This document shows positions 33,724 to 45,100 of a DNA stretch of 64,000 bases, in pieces. Source of the DNA: Polymyxa betae. Its lineage: Eukaryota > Endomyxa > Phytomyxea > Plasmodiophorida > Plasmodiophoridae. The notes under the pieces are model-generated. The model had not been told where the DNA came from. It searched no databases and saw nothing but the letters and a program-made list of their open reading frames with translations. The stretch covers positions 62,001-126,000 of the forward strand of contig RBZT01000809.1 of NCBI GenBank assembly GCA_003693705.1. Direction: 5' to 3'. Position 1 is the stretch's first letter. Every line of letters begins with the position of its first letter. A program made the translations under genes and the position numbers.

Positions 33724-33795
33724 AAGCTGTACAGAATCTTGAATGGCCAGAAGGTTGTTCCGGCTATGTTTACTCCACTTCACGTACGCTAGAAG

Positions 33796-34640
33796 GGATC
33801 ATCATCTCGTTCATCATGGCTCTCGCAGCGTTTCCGCGGCTCAGACGAGGTATAGACCCAGATAAAAGCCGCGAGATCGAGTAAAGGCAATCTGACTGCT
33901 GCAATACGACCACTCGATCGAAAAGAATGTGGACAACGAAGAACCCTCGATCGAGCCATCTCGATCAGAATCGCGAGTCCCCGAATCTGATCCAAATTCT
34001 TGGCTTCTTGCTTTCGGAATAGTTATATTCCATTAAGACGATACACAAAGGCAAACTTCTACTTTCAGATCCTCATCAGGCTATTCTCATAGAGCGATTT
34101 TGTGCTTTATTGAGTTAAATTAGCTGGGATCATGATCTCCTAGCTAGATCAAGGCTCTCGCAGCGATGTTACGGCTGAGACGAGGCTTGACAGCTATTGA
34201 AGCCGCCAGATCGAGTTACGACGATCTGATTGCTGAAAAACGACCGTCTTAAACAGCATGACGACACAGGAGAACGTTCGAGGCGGCCATTCGAATCCAA
34301 TTGTGTCGAGGTCACAAAATCCGCGATTCTCAGCCCGATCCAGGATCTCACAATAATAGCCATAACATCTCATCAATATACAAAAACAAATTTCTACTTT
34401 CAAATCCCTTCAAGCTATTTTCGTAGAGTGAATTGGCAGTTTATTGAATTAAAATTAACAGGGATCATCATTTCTTTGATCATGGCTCTCGCGGCGATTC
34501 CAGGGCTGAGACGAGGTTAGACAAGTATTAAAGCCGCCAGATCGAGTTTCGTCGATCGGATTGCTGTAAAACGACCCTTTCTGGAATGATGACAGAAGTT
34601 GCGGCAGTATCTCAGACGCGTCGGAAACGAAGAATTCCGG
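33796..34640. repeat. Tandem ~332-bp repeat, three diverged copies
   Basis: The block 'gggatcat.atct...atca.ggctctcgc.gcg' recurs at 33796, 34126 and 34461 (spacings of 330 and 335 bp). It is followed each time by 'gctgagacgagg' and 'gccgccagatcgagtt'-like segments, and preceded in copies 2 and 3 by 'caaa.ttctactttca.atcc' and 'ttattgaattaaa'. Copies differ at many positions. No gene is visible inside. The third copy is incomplete. Confidence 0.75.
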
Positions 34641-34696
34641 ATAAGTCAAAGATTACATGTTATAACTGTCAAAAGAAAGGGCACTGCGGACGATGA
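34586..34696 (+). pseudogene. Gag-type CCHC zinc-knuckle fragment
   Basis: A 36-codon frame starting with ATG at 34586 ends with basic residues (TRRKRRIPDKSK) and CYNCQKKGHCGR, which fits the start of a CX2CX4H retroviral-type zinc knuckle; the fourth ligand position is lost to a stop. It lies just after the tandem repeat and is probably a relic of another retroelement. Confidence 0.45.
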
Positions 34697-35640
34697 ACAA
34701 CACGCTGTCGGAATTGAGGTTAATGTAATGGGCATGGATACTAGGTGTACCCGAAATCGCCGACTAGTGCCTCAAGTCGAACCAGAAGATTACCGAGTAC
34801 TCAAGCGATATCGTCTAGGATATCACGCTCTGATTGCTGAAGGCATTGTACCAACGTCCGCGGAGGCCACACAGCATGCTAACATTGATTGGTGTTTAAC
34901 AGTGATTTTTTCCAAATGCCGGAAGAACATGACAAAATAGTGGGAATGCCGTCCGAGATTTTGCCGACGAAAGACCAATTGTGGTCCAGATGATGTGTTG
35001 AAAATGTTGAAGAGGCTCGACGATCACCGTTTAACTTTTGAGGAATCCGAAATAGTTTTGACTGGATGCCTGAAGCTAAATCCAACTCTGTTGGAATCTT
35101 GAGCGGCATACTTTGAACTGTTGGATCCAGCAGAGGAGGAGTGATCTCCGATCAATATCTCTGTACAATTAGCGCAAGACTTGGACTCTGAAGATCTTGA
35201 CATCTTACCTCCTCACTCGGCTTCTGATGCCATAACATCTTTGAAATCATTTTCATGGATCAAGGAGTTTGTACTTCTGCTACTCGCCTTTAACGAAATT
35301 TCCAAATAGCCATGAAAGTGCTTGTGTTTGCTTGCCTTTTAATACCTCGGTTCAGATTAGATGATATATATTGTCATCAACGACTCAATCCAACGAGTCG
35401 ATTTCATCTGGCATTGACTCTACATCAGAATGTGTCCGTCAGGTCGTTATTTTTCAGATTGTCCTCACACCACTTATAGAGAGGTCGCAGGCGTAACGGA
35501 TTCCAGAGCTTACAGGAGTCTCAAATTCCCTGTACACCAATCCTTTCTCAGACCAGCACAAGCCCTGAACCTGTGTAATGTTTAATCCAAATGTGACTAC
35601 AAACCATTCCTAATTTTTTATAGTGGAAGAATACTGTTTG
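34697..35640. other. Degenerate coding-like stretch
   Basis: Short plus frames look protein-like but are broken by stops: VEPEDYRVLKRYRLGYHAL near 34780, CGPDDVLKMLKRLDDHRLTF near 34980, and further acidic runs to about 35290. I cannot identify a family; a decayed gene or element is the likeliest reading. Confidence 0.3.
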
Positions 35641-35730
35641 TATTCCAGGACGAAACTGATGTCATGATCCCCGACGCCTGTTCCCTCCTACACATCAGCC
35701 AAACTCTTCTCCACGAAGGTGCAGCTGTTC

Positions 35731-36047
35731 TCAGATACCCAAAAAAGGCGGCGACCCATCGAACCCAGCCGACTGGCGCGGTATATCGCGCTCCAGAGCC
35801 ATCTCAAGAAACTCTACGATTCCTGTGTCCGTGAAACCCTGCGACATCACAAGTGGACAGCGACCCACCCACTACAAATGGGTTTCCAACGCGGCCTCGG
35901 CGCCACGGACGCTGTGTACGTCGCCGATGAACTCCTCACCAAGTATGACCGCCTTGGACTGCACCTGACCGTCGCCCTGCTGGATATCCGGAAGGCGTAT
36001 GATCGTGCGCCTCGCGGATTCCACTGGAAGAAACTGGGACGCGCGAA
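35731..36047 (+). pseudogene. Non-LTR (LINE-type) reverse transcriptase fragment, frameshifted
   Basis: One frame reads IPKKGGDPSNPADWRGIS at about 35738-35790, and the next frame continues LQSHLKKLYDSCVRETLRHH, then LQMGFQRGLGATDAVYVADE and the active-site motif A VALLDIRKAYDRAP. The change of frame inside the block around 35785-35795 means at least one indel. The YxDD motif and thumb are missing because the sequence is interrupted at about 36048. Confidence 0.75.
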
Positions 36048-36240
36048 GTTTTTATTTTTCTTTTACTTGTTTATTCTGATATTGATATATATATATGAGG
36101 TTCCCCCCTAACCTCTCTGCGGACTCCGCAACCTCTTCTCTTCTTACTAATAATACAATTAGAGTTCTTTGTCTCTCTCTCAACACGTGTCAATTCTGTC
36201 TCTCTTTCATCTCTGTTTTAAAATTGGTCTTCCGACCTCT
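36048..36240. other. Pyrimidine-rich segment interrupting the LINE
   Basis: About 190 bp, strongly CT-rich ('ctctctctcaacacg', 'ctttcatctctgtt'), with a TA run near 36088. It separates the two reverse-transcriptase-element fragments and replaces their middle part. Confidence 0.5.
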
Positions 36241-37026
36241 GGTCGTCTTAGAAACTGCGGGATCGCGGCGGCGCCTCCAAGAGTAATCTCGGGTCTCAGC
36301 AAGGCCGAGGCCGCGCTCATCAGGTTCGACCAACTCGGCGGTTTCCGATGTCCCGGCCTGCCGATCTCCAAGAAGCGCTTCCTCATCATCGCCTGGACCC
36401 GCCCACGCTGCGAGTATGGCCTCGCCATCGCTTCACACTGTGACGCCGTGCTCAAGTCGGTCGACAAGCTGATGATGCGAGCGAACGGTAAATTTATCGG
36501 ATCCCGCCGCGGCTCCATCCTGACGATGCGCTTGACCGGAATCATCCCCGCCGCCATCTTACGCCAGCGCTTTATCCATTCCCTCCAAGCCCGTAGTGAG
36601 CCCATGGCCGGGTGTCGTTCCGGGGTCAGTAACGGCGTTCTCGATGATGGCCGGCTCTGCTGGATTCAAATGGATGTTATACGGCGTTTTATCTACGGTG
36701 CACTGGACGATGAGCTATACTTTGAAATCGACGGCGAGGCAGACGATGCTGTTGATAATGAGCGATATATGCCTGCGATGTATTGTGTCTGTTGGCAACC
36801 TCCATTCCATCCAGAATTCGCTGAAGCCATCAAGTCGTATTCGTTCACTGAATCAACATACGAGAACCTGGTCGATGTGAGCCATCAGCAGGTCCCTCAC
36901 TTCTTCCAGTTTCCTATGAACGAAGGCGGCAATAGCATCGCTCATTTCTTCATTGGATGGGTTCAGGGCAAATGTCCTGGTCAAAGAGCCATTACATTCG
37001 TTGCTGACGAAATCCACAAATACTGA
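36241..37026 (+). pseudogene. LINE C-terminal fragment with an unexplained extension
   Basis: The frame resumes with AAAPPRVISGLSKAEAALIR, then WTRPRCEYGLAIASHCDAVL, the post-RT region common in LINE ORF2 proteins. It continues through 36600 into MDVIRRFIYGALDDELYFEI and CWQPPFHPEFAEAIKSYSF, which I do not recognise and which could be host sequence fused to the element. The open frame ends at 37026. Confidence 0.5.
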
Positions 37027-37141
37027 ATTCTGAAACTTTCTTTTTCTAGCAAATTGTTCTCGATAGCAACCTACACAGAATGGTGCTGAAATTGAATATG
37101 AATGTTATATTATACAAGAATAAATTAGAAATGGAATAAAT

Positions 37142-38897
37142 TTACAATTGAATAGATACGAGCGGCTCGGTGGAATTCTCGTCATCGCTATCGCAAGAGG
37201 TCGCCTTTCTCTCTGGAGACCGCTTCCGATTTCTGCCAATCCGCAGCGATAGAACCGCCAAAATCACGGCACAGTTCGATACGATGACGAACGGGATCCA
37301 GCCCATTCTCCTTGACGAGCTGCTGGCCCAAACCAAACCTAAACGATTCTCAACCAATGCACATCGAGATAATCAACAAGCTGACTGATTAGCAGAGGGG
37401 CGACAGCACGTCCAGCCGATGCAGTAGCGCTAGCCAGGCCATTCACCAGACCTCTCATATGATCAGGTGATGCATTTGCGATCAGAATATTAGCGCTTGT
37501 ATAGGCAGTCGCTTCTGGGATGGTTCGCAATGAGAGCGATATGGACAGGAACCACATCGTGTATGAGCTGAAATAACGAGCCAGCCATGGTAATGGTGCT
37601 GAGACAACACATTCAGCGCGTTCCTCTCAAGCTGAAAATCGCTCACCTAGCAGAACCAGCAAGAAGCAAGAAGAGCGAAAGCAGCGAAGAGCAGATATAC
37701 ATTTAGCAATATACCTGTAAATCAAGCCTTGATATAAAATCAGAACGATGCCCTCTATAGCTGAATGCGTGCATTAGCGTCTTTTGATTATCACGGATTC
37801 GGTTCCTACCGAAAATGTTACCAACATCATAGCTAGAGAGCCCGAGGCCACCAGACGCTCTCGTTGACTCACAGAAAATCGCCAGCAGCTCGGTCAGGGC
37901 GATTTCGATGAGAGCCAATATCCCATCTTAGACAAGAATCAAACAGCCAAAAATAGGGACTAAAACGTCGCCTTACAATTAACAATCATTGTGAGCAGAT
38001 CGCTGTTTAACCGGAAATGCATCGGAAATTGAACAGGATCCAGAGGGGTGGCGTTCTTGCCTGCCAAGACCGCCATCTCGACGCATTTTGCACCGATCGC
38101 ATCGCGTCCAGCAAAAGCCGGCGATTCCGGCAGCCAGATGGCGCAGACGACCAGCGTCACGAGAACCAGTACGGCGCTGACGGCCGAGACCAGAAACGCG
38201 TATGGCAGATCGACGATGTTCAGCGACTCGATGCGGCACACGCCGGCTAATAGGCCGCCTGCCATTGGTGCTACAAGCTGAGCCAGCCCGTACATCATAC
38301 AGACAGAAGCGAACGCCTGGTTGGGAACGATTAGACAAACCCTAAACCCTAAACCCATCACTCACCTGGGCTTGATCGTGTTCAGAAGAGATCTCAGCGA
38401 TATAACTCTTCGTGATTGAAATGTTCGAAGAAAATGCCCCTACAATCATCCCTTCAATATCTTTTCTATTTACCGTATTCGCTTAAAACCCTTTTGTTGA
38501 GAAAAAATGCTGCTTACCGGTAAAGGTGTATGCGAACAAAGCTGAACCGAAATCACGGCTGCATCCAAATAGAAAGATTCCCAAAGCTGATCCAGCAATA
38601 CCTGAAGCTTGTCAAAAAGGAAAAATATTCTTGTTCAGGTAGCATACCGAACAATAAGGTTGGCCGACGCCCGAATCGATCTGAAACCCAGCCCCAGACG
38701 ACGGCAGCCGCCATGGCGGCCAGGAAGAATGCACTGCCGATCATTCCGACCTTCACATTGTTCGAATATTGAGTTTCGTCTTCCGATAGAGCTCGGTCAG
38801 CCGGGAATTGACGAACCATTAATGGCAGCAAAGGAACAACGACTAAGAATGCTATCAGCAGGGATTCGGACGCGTCGAACAAGGATACCGGTTCCAA
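37142..38897 (-). CDS. Major facilitator superfamily (MFS) transporter
   Basis: A 12-span secondary transporter assembled from about nine minus exons; upper boundaries include 38601-38518 and 38451-38366, with introns of 46, 66 and 49 bp. The MFS signature between spans 2 and 3 is intact: GWVSDRFGRRPTLLFG. Further landmarks are VGAFSSNISITKSYIAEISS, QLVAPMAGGLLAG (span 5), the central loop with LPESPAFAGRD, EGIVLILYQGLIYR (span 8), and SANILIANASPDHMRGLVNG. The pattern resembles the plant ZIF-like and fungal DHA1 groups. Substrate unknown. The 5' end is uncertain because the first frame begins without an ATG. Confidence 0.85.
38337..38356. repeat. Short interstitial telomere-like repeat in an intron
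   Basis: Just under three copies of CCCTAAA (plus strand; TTTAGGG on the transcribed strand) lie inside the 49-bp intron 38365-38317 of the MFS gene, directly after its donor site. Confidence 0.8.
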
Positions 38898-39482
38898 GCC
38901 ATCCTTCGATGAATTGAATGAGAGACAATAAACAGAGTATAGTTCGTCTATTAATCCCAGATTCCATATACAGTGATTCAGATATACTGTATAATAAAGG
39001 ATGGCCTAAAGGCGGAACCCTGAAACGAAAGAAGCCCTACCGCGCAATTACTGCATCATTATTCTATCAAGATTAATCTGTCTTACGATATACCTGGTAC
39101 AGACTTGTCAAACGCCGAGAAAAAAATATCTATATATTATCTGTATCGAAATTAGGCTTAGAATGATTACACTGAAGATATACTTGGGTATAATTTACTT
39201 TAGATATTGACAGAAATATTGCAAAAGCACAAAATATTTAAAAATCTTGAACTTGTGGTCAGAACTTCTGTTTTATAGAGCCAAATGTTGGCATATCGGA
39301 AAGGGTAAACATGGTGAAAATTCGCACATCTGCAAGAGAGAACATCATTCCACATAATGAGAAGACAACAGTTGCTGCAGTGAATTTCAATCACGCCAAA
39401 ACCTACCTGTGAAAATATCTGAAGATTCGCTTATGTACTGATGGGATCACTTCGGCTGATAAATGTGCCTAGTCGCTGCTGA
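38898..39482. other. Intergenic, AT-rich
   Basis: Nothing gene-like is seen. It should contain the first exon or promoter of the MFS gene and the promoter of the next gene. Confidence 0.4.
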
Positions 39483-40365
39483 ATGCGAAAACTCGCCGAA
39501 CATTCCAGGCCGGTGAAACCGCCACCAATTTATTCCAACCAAGATGTTCGATCACTTCGTCGGAAAATTGAGTGTGCCGAATCAATGTTAACAGGCTATC
39601 TGGACCAGTTGAATGTTTCCTATAAAACCGGCATACAACACCAAAGACAAGTGCAAACAGCAAGGGAGGGCAATGATTTGTCAGTCCAGGCTATAAAGGT
39701 ACGAGCACGTATCTCAAGATTCCAGTAAGGTTACGCCTATACAGATGGAAGCTATAGCAGAAAAACAAGCCGCTGAGATCGCTCAACTGAAGCAAATGCT
39801 GGAAGTGAAGTCGCACGAAATCGACAGCGTCATGAAACGACTCGATACCACAAAGAAGCATTACGAAGTACAGGATTTCAGAACAAAATGCAATCTGACA
39901 AATCTATAGGAAGAGGTAGCGCTCAGAAAACGATTTGAACACGAAACTCATCGAGCGATCAAAGAACTCGAACAACTTCGCAGAGAGTTCAATCGAGCCA
40001 AGGTTGCCAAACCTGAAGATCCTATATCGCCTTGGACTGAAGGTAATGCACTGCCAATCAAGCAAGACCAAGAGAGGCCTCCGCTAGCGAGAAGTAAACT
40101 AAAACCGAAGCCAATACGACCCAAGATAGAGAAGAAATCGATCGGCGTGAACACTGACGACACAGAACCAGTTCAGGTTCAACAACCGGATGTCAAGACA
40201 CCTTTAACTTGGGATATCTTCGCTAAAACAGCCGATAATGGCGAGAAACAGAGTATGCTTAGAAAACTGCAAACTGTGAGAAGAGAGAATAAACACCTGA
40301 AAACTGCCCTGAAGCGCAATACCATCATTACAAAGGCGTTGACCCTTCTCGGACATGATCAATAA
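39483..40365 (+). CDS. Coiled-coil protein, unidentified
   Basis: Three exons (39483-39698, 39746-39867, 39910-40365; introns of 47 and 42 bp) give about 260 residues. Most of the first 150 residues are heptad-rich (RSLRRKIECAESMLTGYL, AEIAQLKQMLEVKSHEIDSV, EEVALRKRFEHETHRAIKEL). A basic proline-rich linker follows (ARSKLKPKPIRPKIEKKSIG), then a short C-terminal coiled coil (MLRKLQTVRRENKHLKTALK). It looks structural, such as a cytoskeletal or centrosomal component, but no family is evident. Confidence 0.65.
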
Positions 40366-40402
40366 ACGGCACAATAACGGTTCTCCAGATGTTTATATCA
40401 AC

Positions 40403-41863
40403 TTAACCTTGAAGAAGTCGGTCGATCGCAGCTTGCACATTACCGCCGGTCGCCAGCAGCGCCGCTAGATTGGCAGCAGCATCTGTAAAACCCATATCGT
40501 TAAGTTGTGAGAGCTGGTCGCGATACAGAATTTCGGGTTGAACACCAGAAGCAGGAGCTCTTGCCGCATTTGTAGCAGCCGGTGGCATGAAGAAACTTGA
40601 GAAAGGGTTTGGGGGCTGGGCAGCAGCCGCACCTGTGTTAGCACCCTGCGACATTTGAAGAATGCTTTGAATGACAGCTGGGTTGGCCATCGACTGCAAA
40701 AGAGCCGGGTTGCTCATCATAGAGGCCATGGCAGGGTTCGATTCCATCATCTGCCTCATGAGCGGGTTGGCGTTGATTACAGCCTGCATCTGAGCAGGGT
40801 CGGAAAGCATCTGTTGCATCATTTGCATAAAAGCGGGATTTTGCATCATCTGCGACATCATTTCTGGTGACATCTGTGGCATATATCCGCCGAAAGGATT
40901 GGCAGCCGGCCCGCTTGCTCCTTGCTGATTTTGTTGTTGCATAAAAGCGTTCATGAGCCCGCTCATGTCTGGCATAGCTGCATTTCCCTGAGAATTTGCT
41001 GACGGCGCCCAAGGGTTAGGCAGAGGAGCAGTGTTTGGAGAGTTCGAAACGGTTGGAGATTGTCGCGGTTGTGTACTAGAAATGGGAGGCCTGTTGATTT
41101 CGGCTGCCGCCTCCATCATAGGTTCTTGAACATTTTCATACAAGCGACGAAGAGCATTGAACCCTTCTGGATGTGCTTCAATATTGCTCATTGCCCTGTC
41201 ATTGGTCCTCATCATCTCCCTCATCAAATTCGGGTTAGCCGCCATCTGCATCGACTGACGAATCATTTCTGGGTCGTTGAGTACTTGAGCCAGTTCCGGA
41301 TTCTGATCGAAAATCTGCCGGAACTGAGGATTGCTCTGAAAAATGTTCTGAATCATTTCTGGATTTTCCATCAGCGACTGCATCATCGGTGAATTCATTA
41401 TAGCCTGCATTTGTTCAGGGTTGGACATTAATTGCTGCTGCATCTGAGCGAAGTCAAGACCGGCGCTGGGGAAAAACGCAGGGAACGAATTCGCAGATGC
41501 CGGCCCGGCAGCACCTGTTTGGCCCATTCCCGAAGGCATTGCGAATGCTGGAGCAGCAGCTGCCGGTGCTGCTGGAGAAGCAGCAGCGGCCGCCGCTGGA
41601 GAAGACGCAGGCTGAGATGGAGCCTCGGCACGAGGCTTCGAACCGCGAACCAGAATAACGGTCTGGCCACCCTCTATCGAATAGCTAGAGAGAGTCCTGC
41701 CGTCCTGAAGAACATGACCTTTGTAGATTAGACGTTGCTGGTCACTAGGCACCGTAATCTGCCCCTCGATCTGAGACTTCAGGTCGGCGACTGTTTGCTC
41801 CAGCTCAGCGTCAACCACAAATTTGTCACCATTTGTGCATTTGATATTGATGATCTGCGTCAT
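40403..41863 (-). CDS. UBQLN: Ubiquilin (UBL-STI1-UBA shuttle factor)
   Basis: Ubiquilins ferry ubiquitinated or mislocalised membrane proteins to the proteasome. The 486-residue intronless frame has an N-terminal ubiquitin-like domain (residues 1-75, ending GGQTVILVRG) and an alanine/proline linker. Two methionine-rich STI1 regions follow (MSNPEQMQAIMNSPMMQSLM and MQNPAFMQMMQQMLSDPAQM, with NPxMxxMM repeats), and a C-terminal UBA domain (QLSQLNDMGFTDAAANLAAL, ATGGNVQAAIDRLL). Order and length match the family. Confidence 0.95.
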   Translation of the reverse strand: MTQIINIKCTNGDKFVVDAELEQTVADLKSQIEGQITVPSDQQRLIYKGHVLQDGRTLSSYSIEGGQTVILVRGSKPRAEAPSQPASSPAAAAAASPAAPAAAAPAFAMPSGMGQTGAAGPASANSFPAFFPSAGLDFAQMQQQLMSNPEQMQAIMNSPMMQSLMENPEMIQNIFQSNPQFRQIFDQNPELAQVLNDPEMIRQSMQMAANPNLMREMMRTNDRAMSNIEAHPEGFNALRRLYENVQEPMMEAAAEINRPPISSTQPRQSPTVSNSPNTAPLPNPWAPSANSQGNAAMPDMSGLMNAFMQQQNQQGASGPAANPFGGYMPQMSPEMMSQMMQNPAFMQMMQQMLSDPAQMQAVINANPLMRQMMESNPAMASMMSNPALLQSMANPAVIQSILQMSQGANTGAAAAQPPNPFSSFFMPPAATNAARAPASGVQPEILYRDQLSQLNDMGFTDAAANLAALLATGGNVQAAIDRLLQG

Positions 41864-42186
41864 GTTCCTGCTGGTGTCGCTAGAAACGGGACGAGAATGA
41901 GACTGAAATCGGTCTTAACTGCGACACGAAAGCACACAGTCTACGAGAATCAGGTAGACAACAATAAAGTGCGTATTGGGTGGAAAAGAGACTGCAATCC
42001 ACGATCAGAAGCAAATGGGGGACGCGGCCTCCATCATAGATTTTCTCGTTCCCTTTGATTCTAGACGCTCCTTTCATGGTATGTGTAATTTCCATTGAAT
42101 GCGGATTGTCTGTTGATAAATTAGGAGAAACATCAACTAGAGTAGGAATGGAATAGGTACAATGTATTTGTTTGAATATTATTCTG

Positions 42187-45100
42187 CTATGTAGACTCGG
42201 ATAGGTTTCTTTCGATTTCGACTGGATTCGCATCTTCAAGTGGTATGTGAAGATTCCGTCTAGACTGGACCCGCAAAGCGGATTTATATCTTGAGTGGGT
42301 GGCCATTATCATGTCGAATGCCGGGCCAGGCTGAGATAACCACACTAAAAGCCACGATGGGCCTTTGCTATCTATACCCGTTACAGAGAAGATCTTGATT
42401 CCATGCTCGATGAGTTCAAATGATTTGATACTGCTCCAGGCAATAAACCACAGTAACTTGGGGGCATGTCGGTCGTGAAAAATCTGAAACGCAGCGATTC
42501 CTCGAATCAGAACAGCATAAGCACGAACGTCGTTCATTAGGCCGCCGATAAACACGTGATGGATGGTGGCGTCAATAGGAGGTTTGGCCGAATACAAAGC
42601 ATCAACAATTAATGCATCAATACCGTTGTAAATTCGGATTGATCGCCCAGGACCGTAGAAGGCGCGAGGCAAGCGGAAATGAACAGACGAATGGATGAGC
42701 GAAGAGCGCCGACGGAAATAGTCAGGAGTTCTGGCAATTCCGGTCCCGAGATGATTAATTGCATCAAAGACGCCGACAATGGGAGATGCAACCGCTTGAG
42801 CTACACCTTTTCCAATTCCGACAGCAATTCCAACACCTCCAGGGTGTCGCCGGTAATGTTTGATAGGCTCGCGAACTAGAGCTGCGATTCCGTTAAAAAC
42901 ACCCAATCCAAAACTTCGACCTCCACGAAGTAAGCCCTAGGTCTGGTCAGAACTGCAGAATTGCAAATCAGAGCAGATCTTACATCGACAATATGATGTG
43001 GCTTATTGCCAACATCTAACGCTCGGCGACTGGTGAAGTCTTTGTCAAACGTTAACGCTAGCATAAGTTAGTAGAATCCCGAAGTACAGGGTAATATCAC
43101 TTACCAGATATAACATCACCAAAGCCAGCTGAAAGCCCAGTGATCGGCATCATCAGCCCTCTAGCAGTGTGGTCTACAAGACTAAACGTCCCTCGAGTCA
43201 AACCTCCTCTGATATTCCCCTGCTTCAGGCTGGATTGAATTTCTTTTCGGAAATCGCGAACTCCTGCACGGAACGTCGATAAGATTGGCACAACCCCTCC
43301 TAACGCCAGCTTGTTATATCCAAATGAAGCCAAGAATTCCAGTAAAAGTGATCCTTTGTAATCAGCAAGAAGCTGCTCTCGAAGGGAGTTAGTTCGATCG
43401 CATAGACGTACATACTCATGGCCGGGTCTTCGAATTGGTTTAGCTTCCAGATTTGTCAGTAACACACCTAGAAGATGTGCCAGCCCAATACGTTCACGAA
43501 GATATTCGTGTGAAAGCGATTCTTGCGCCTTTCGAACAGACAGCTGCATTTTTATCGTCGGTGTTCTTAAAACTTCGAAATACATTAATTGTGTAATGCC
43601 AAACGATGGTGATACTGGATCGAGATTGATGGCGTCATAAGACTGTTTACCAGCGTCCAACTGAAAAGCCTTTTGTACAGATCGTACAAATTCCAAAACA
43701 GTGACGATATAGGTTTCTTCAAGATTGACGACAAAAGGTTGGACTGCTAAATCGAACAACTTGTAGTATTTCATGTGGGACGTATGGAAGGATCGAATGC
43801 ATTGAAACCAAATGAAAGAATGGGATGGACTGCATTCGCTTTTGATAACATTCGGAAAAGCGAAGGAAGAGTTTTGCTCAAGGCAAAGCTGGTTATCGAT
43901 CCGCAGAGCATCTAGAGTTATCTCAATATTTTGAAGACAAGATGAACGGGTTAGTGTAGCTTCTGTTGAAAGTAATTCAATTAGCATCAATTCCGTTCGA
44001 GAGTTACTAATCAAAGAAAACACGGCTTCTTCAATATGGACTACAATCTTCAACCAACAATCCGGTTGCGAATCCGAGGAGTGGTCATTGTAAGCTTGAA
44101 CGACACGTTTGGCGCGTGTTTCACTCGGCGTTATTAATACCACATTGGTGTCCCCATCAGCGTATACGCTGACAAACGCAGAATCTGATAGTGCCGAGAT
44201 GACACCAATGGTATCGATTTCGACATTGTATCTGGAATCTTGAATTTTGACACAAAGAAATCGATCTTTGACGGATAATAAATCCCAAGCAAACTTTGAA
44301 TAGACCATATTGGGTTCAATTTTGCCTATATTCAATAAGCCAATGGAACCGTAGGCTGGGAATTTTTTACCATTCACATTCATGGGTGAGTTCAACTGGC
44401 TTATTGTAACAGGAGTGCTGAGTTCGTTGCGAATAGAATACCGCGGCCGCGAAGGATCGCTCTCGCCAATATAAAGAATCACAGATGCTTTATGCAATGA
44501 GATCTGCAATTGTAAAATACGATGATTATCGTTGACATTGCTGTTCGAAACACGAAGAACATGCAAACCGACACAGTTGATGTCGAATCCAGATGACCAA
44601 TACATAGAACCATTGCATACAGCTCCAACACGAACATAGGTTGCTCTTATGCTCTTTTCTGTTTCAAACGGGATTCGGTTGAAAAAGAAGGCCCTCTGCT
44701 TCCCAGGCCGAACTACGCAGATATTGAACGAATCTGAAAGCTGCTGCACACAAACATTGGATGAGTTCTCTGAGAAAGAATTCCAGACAATATATCTACG
44801 AGGGCCAGCTTAGTTGAATTGAGAAAAACACTGTTCACCCAGACCTAGGCACAAAGGACGCAATCCAAGTATCACGAAAAGGATGACGGGCTGGTGAGAT
44901 ATGGATGCCAAGATCAAGAATTCTGCCAAAATCGTGAGTGAACATCGTCAATACACGGGTGTCAGTTCCATGAAGCAAATTGATTGGGGAACTCCAATCT
45001 GACTTGCAAGTTTTAACACAGATGTGTGATGTTGAATATCGACTAGTCAATTGTTTTCGCCCACCCGGGGAAAACATACAAATCGGTAAAGCAGCTGAAT

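Larger units (their letters stand above)
32936..33728 (-). mobile_element. Internally deleted Ty3/Gypsy LTR retrotransposon with intact target duplication
   Basis: The insertion occupies 32941-33723 and is bounded by the 5-bp direct repeat AAGCT at 32936-32940 and 33724-33728, a target-site duplication. In element orientation (minus) it has the first 62 bp of a 5' LTR (33723-33662), fused directly to the end of pol (33660-33225), then a purine-rich tract, then a complete 3' LTR (33196-32941) that begins TGTAAC and ends CCACA. The rest of the LTR, gag and most of pol are missing. Confidence 0.85.

Noticed and set aside
40655-41392. Histidine-rich plus ORFs antisense to ubiquilin
   Set aside because: They arise from the complement of the Met/Gln/Asn-rich STI1 repeats.
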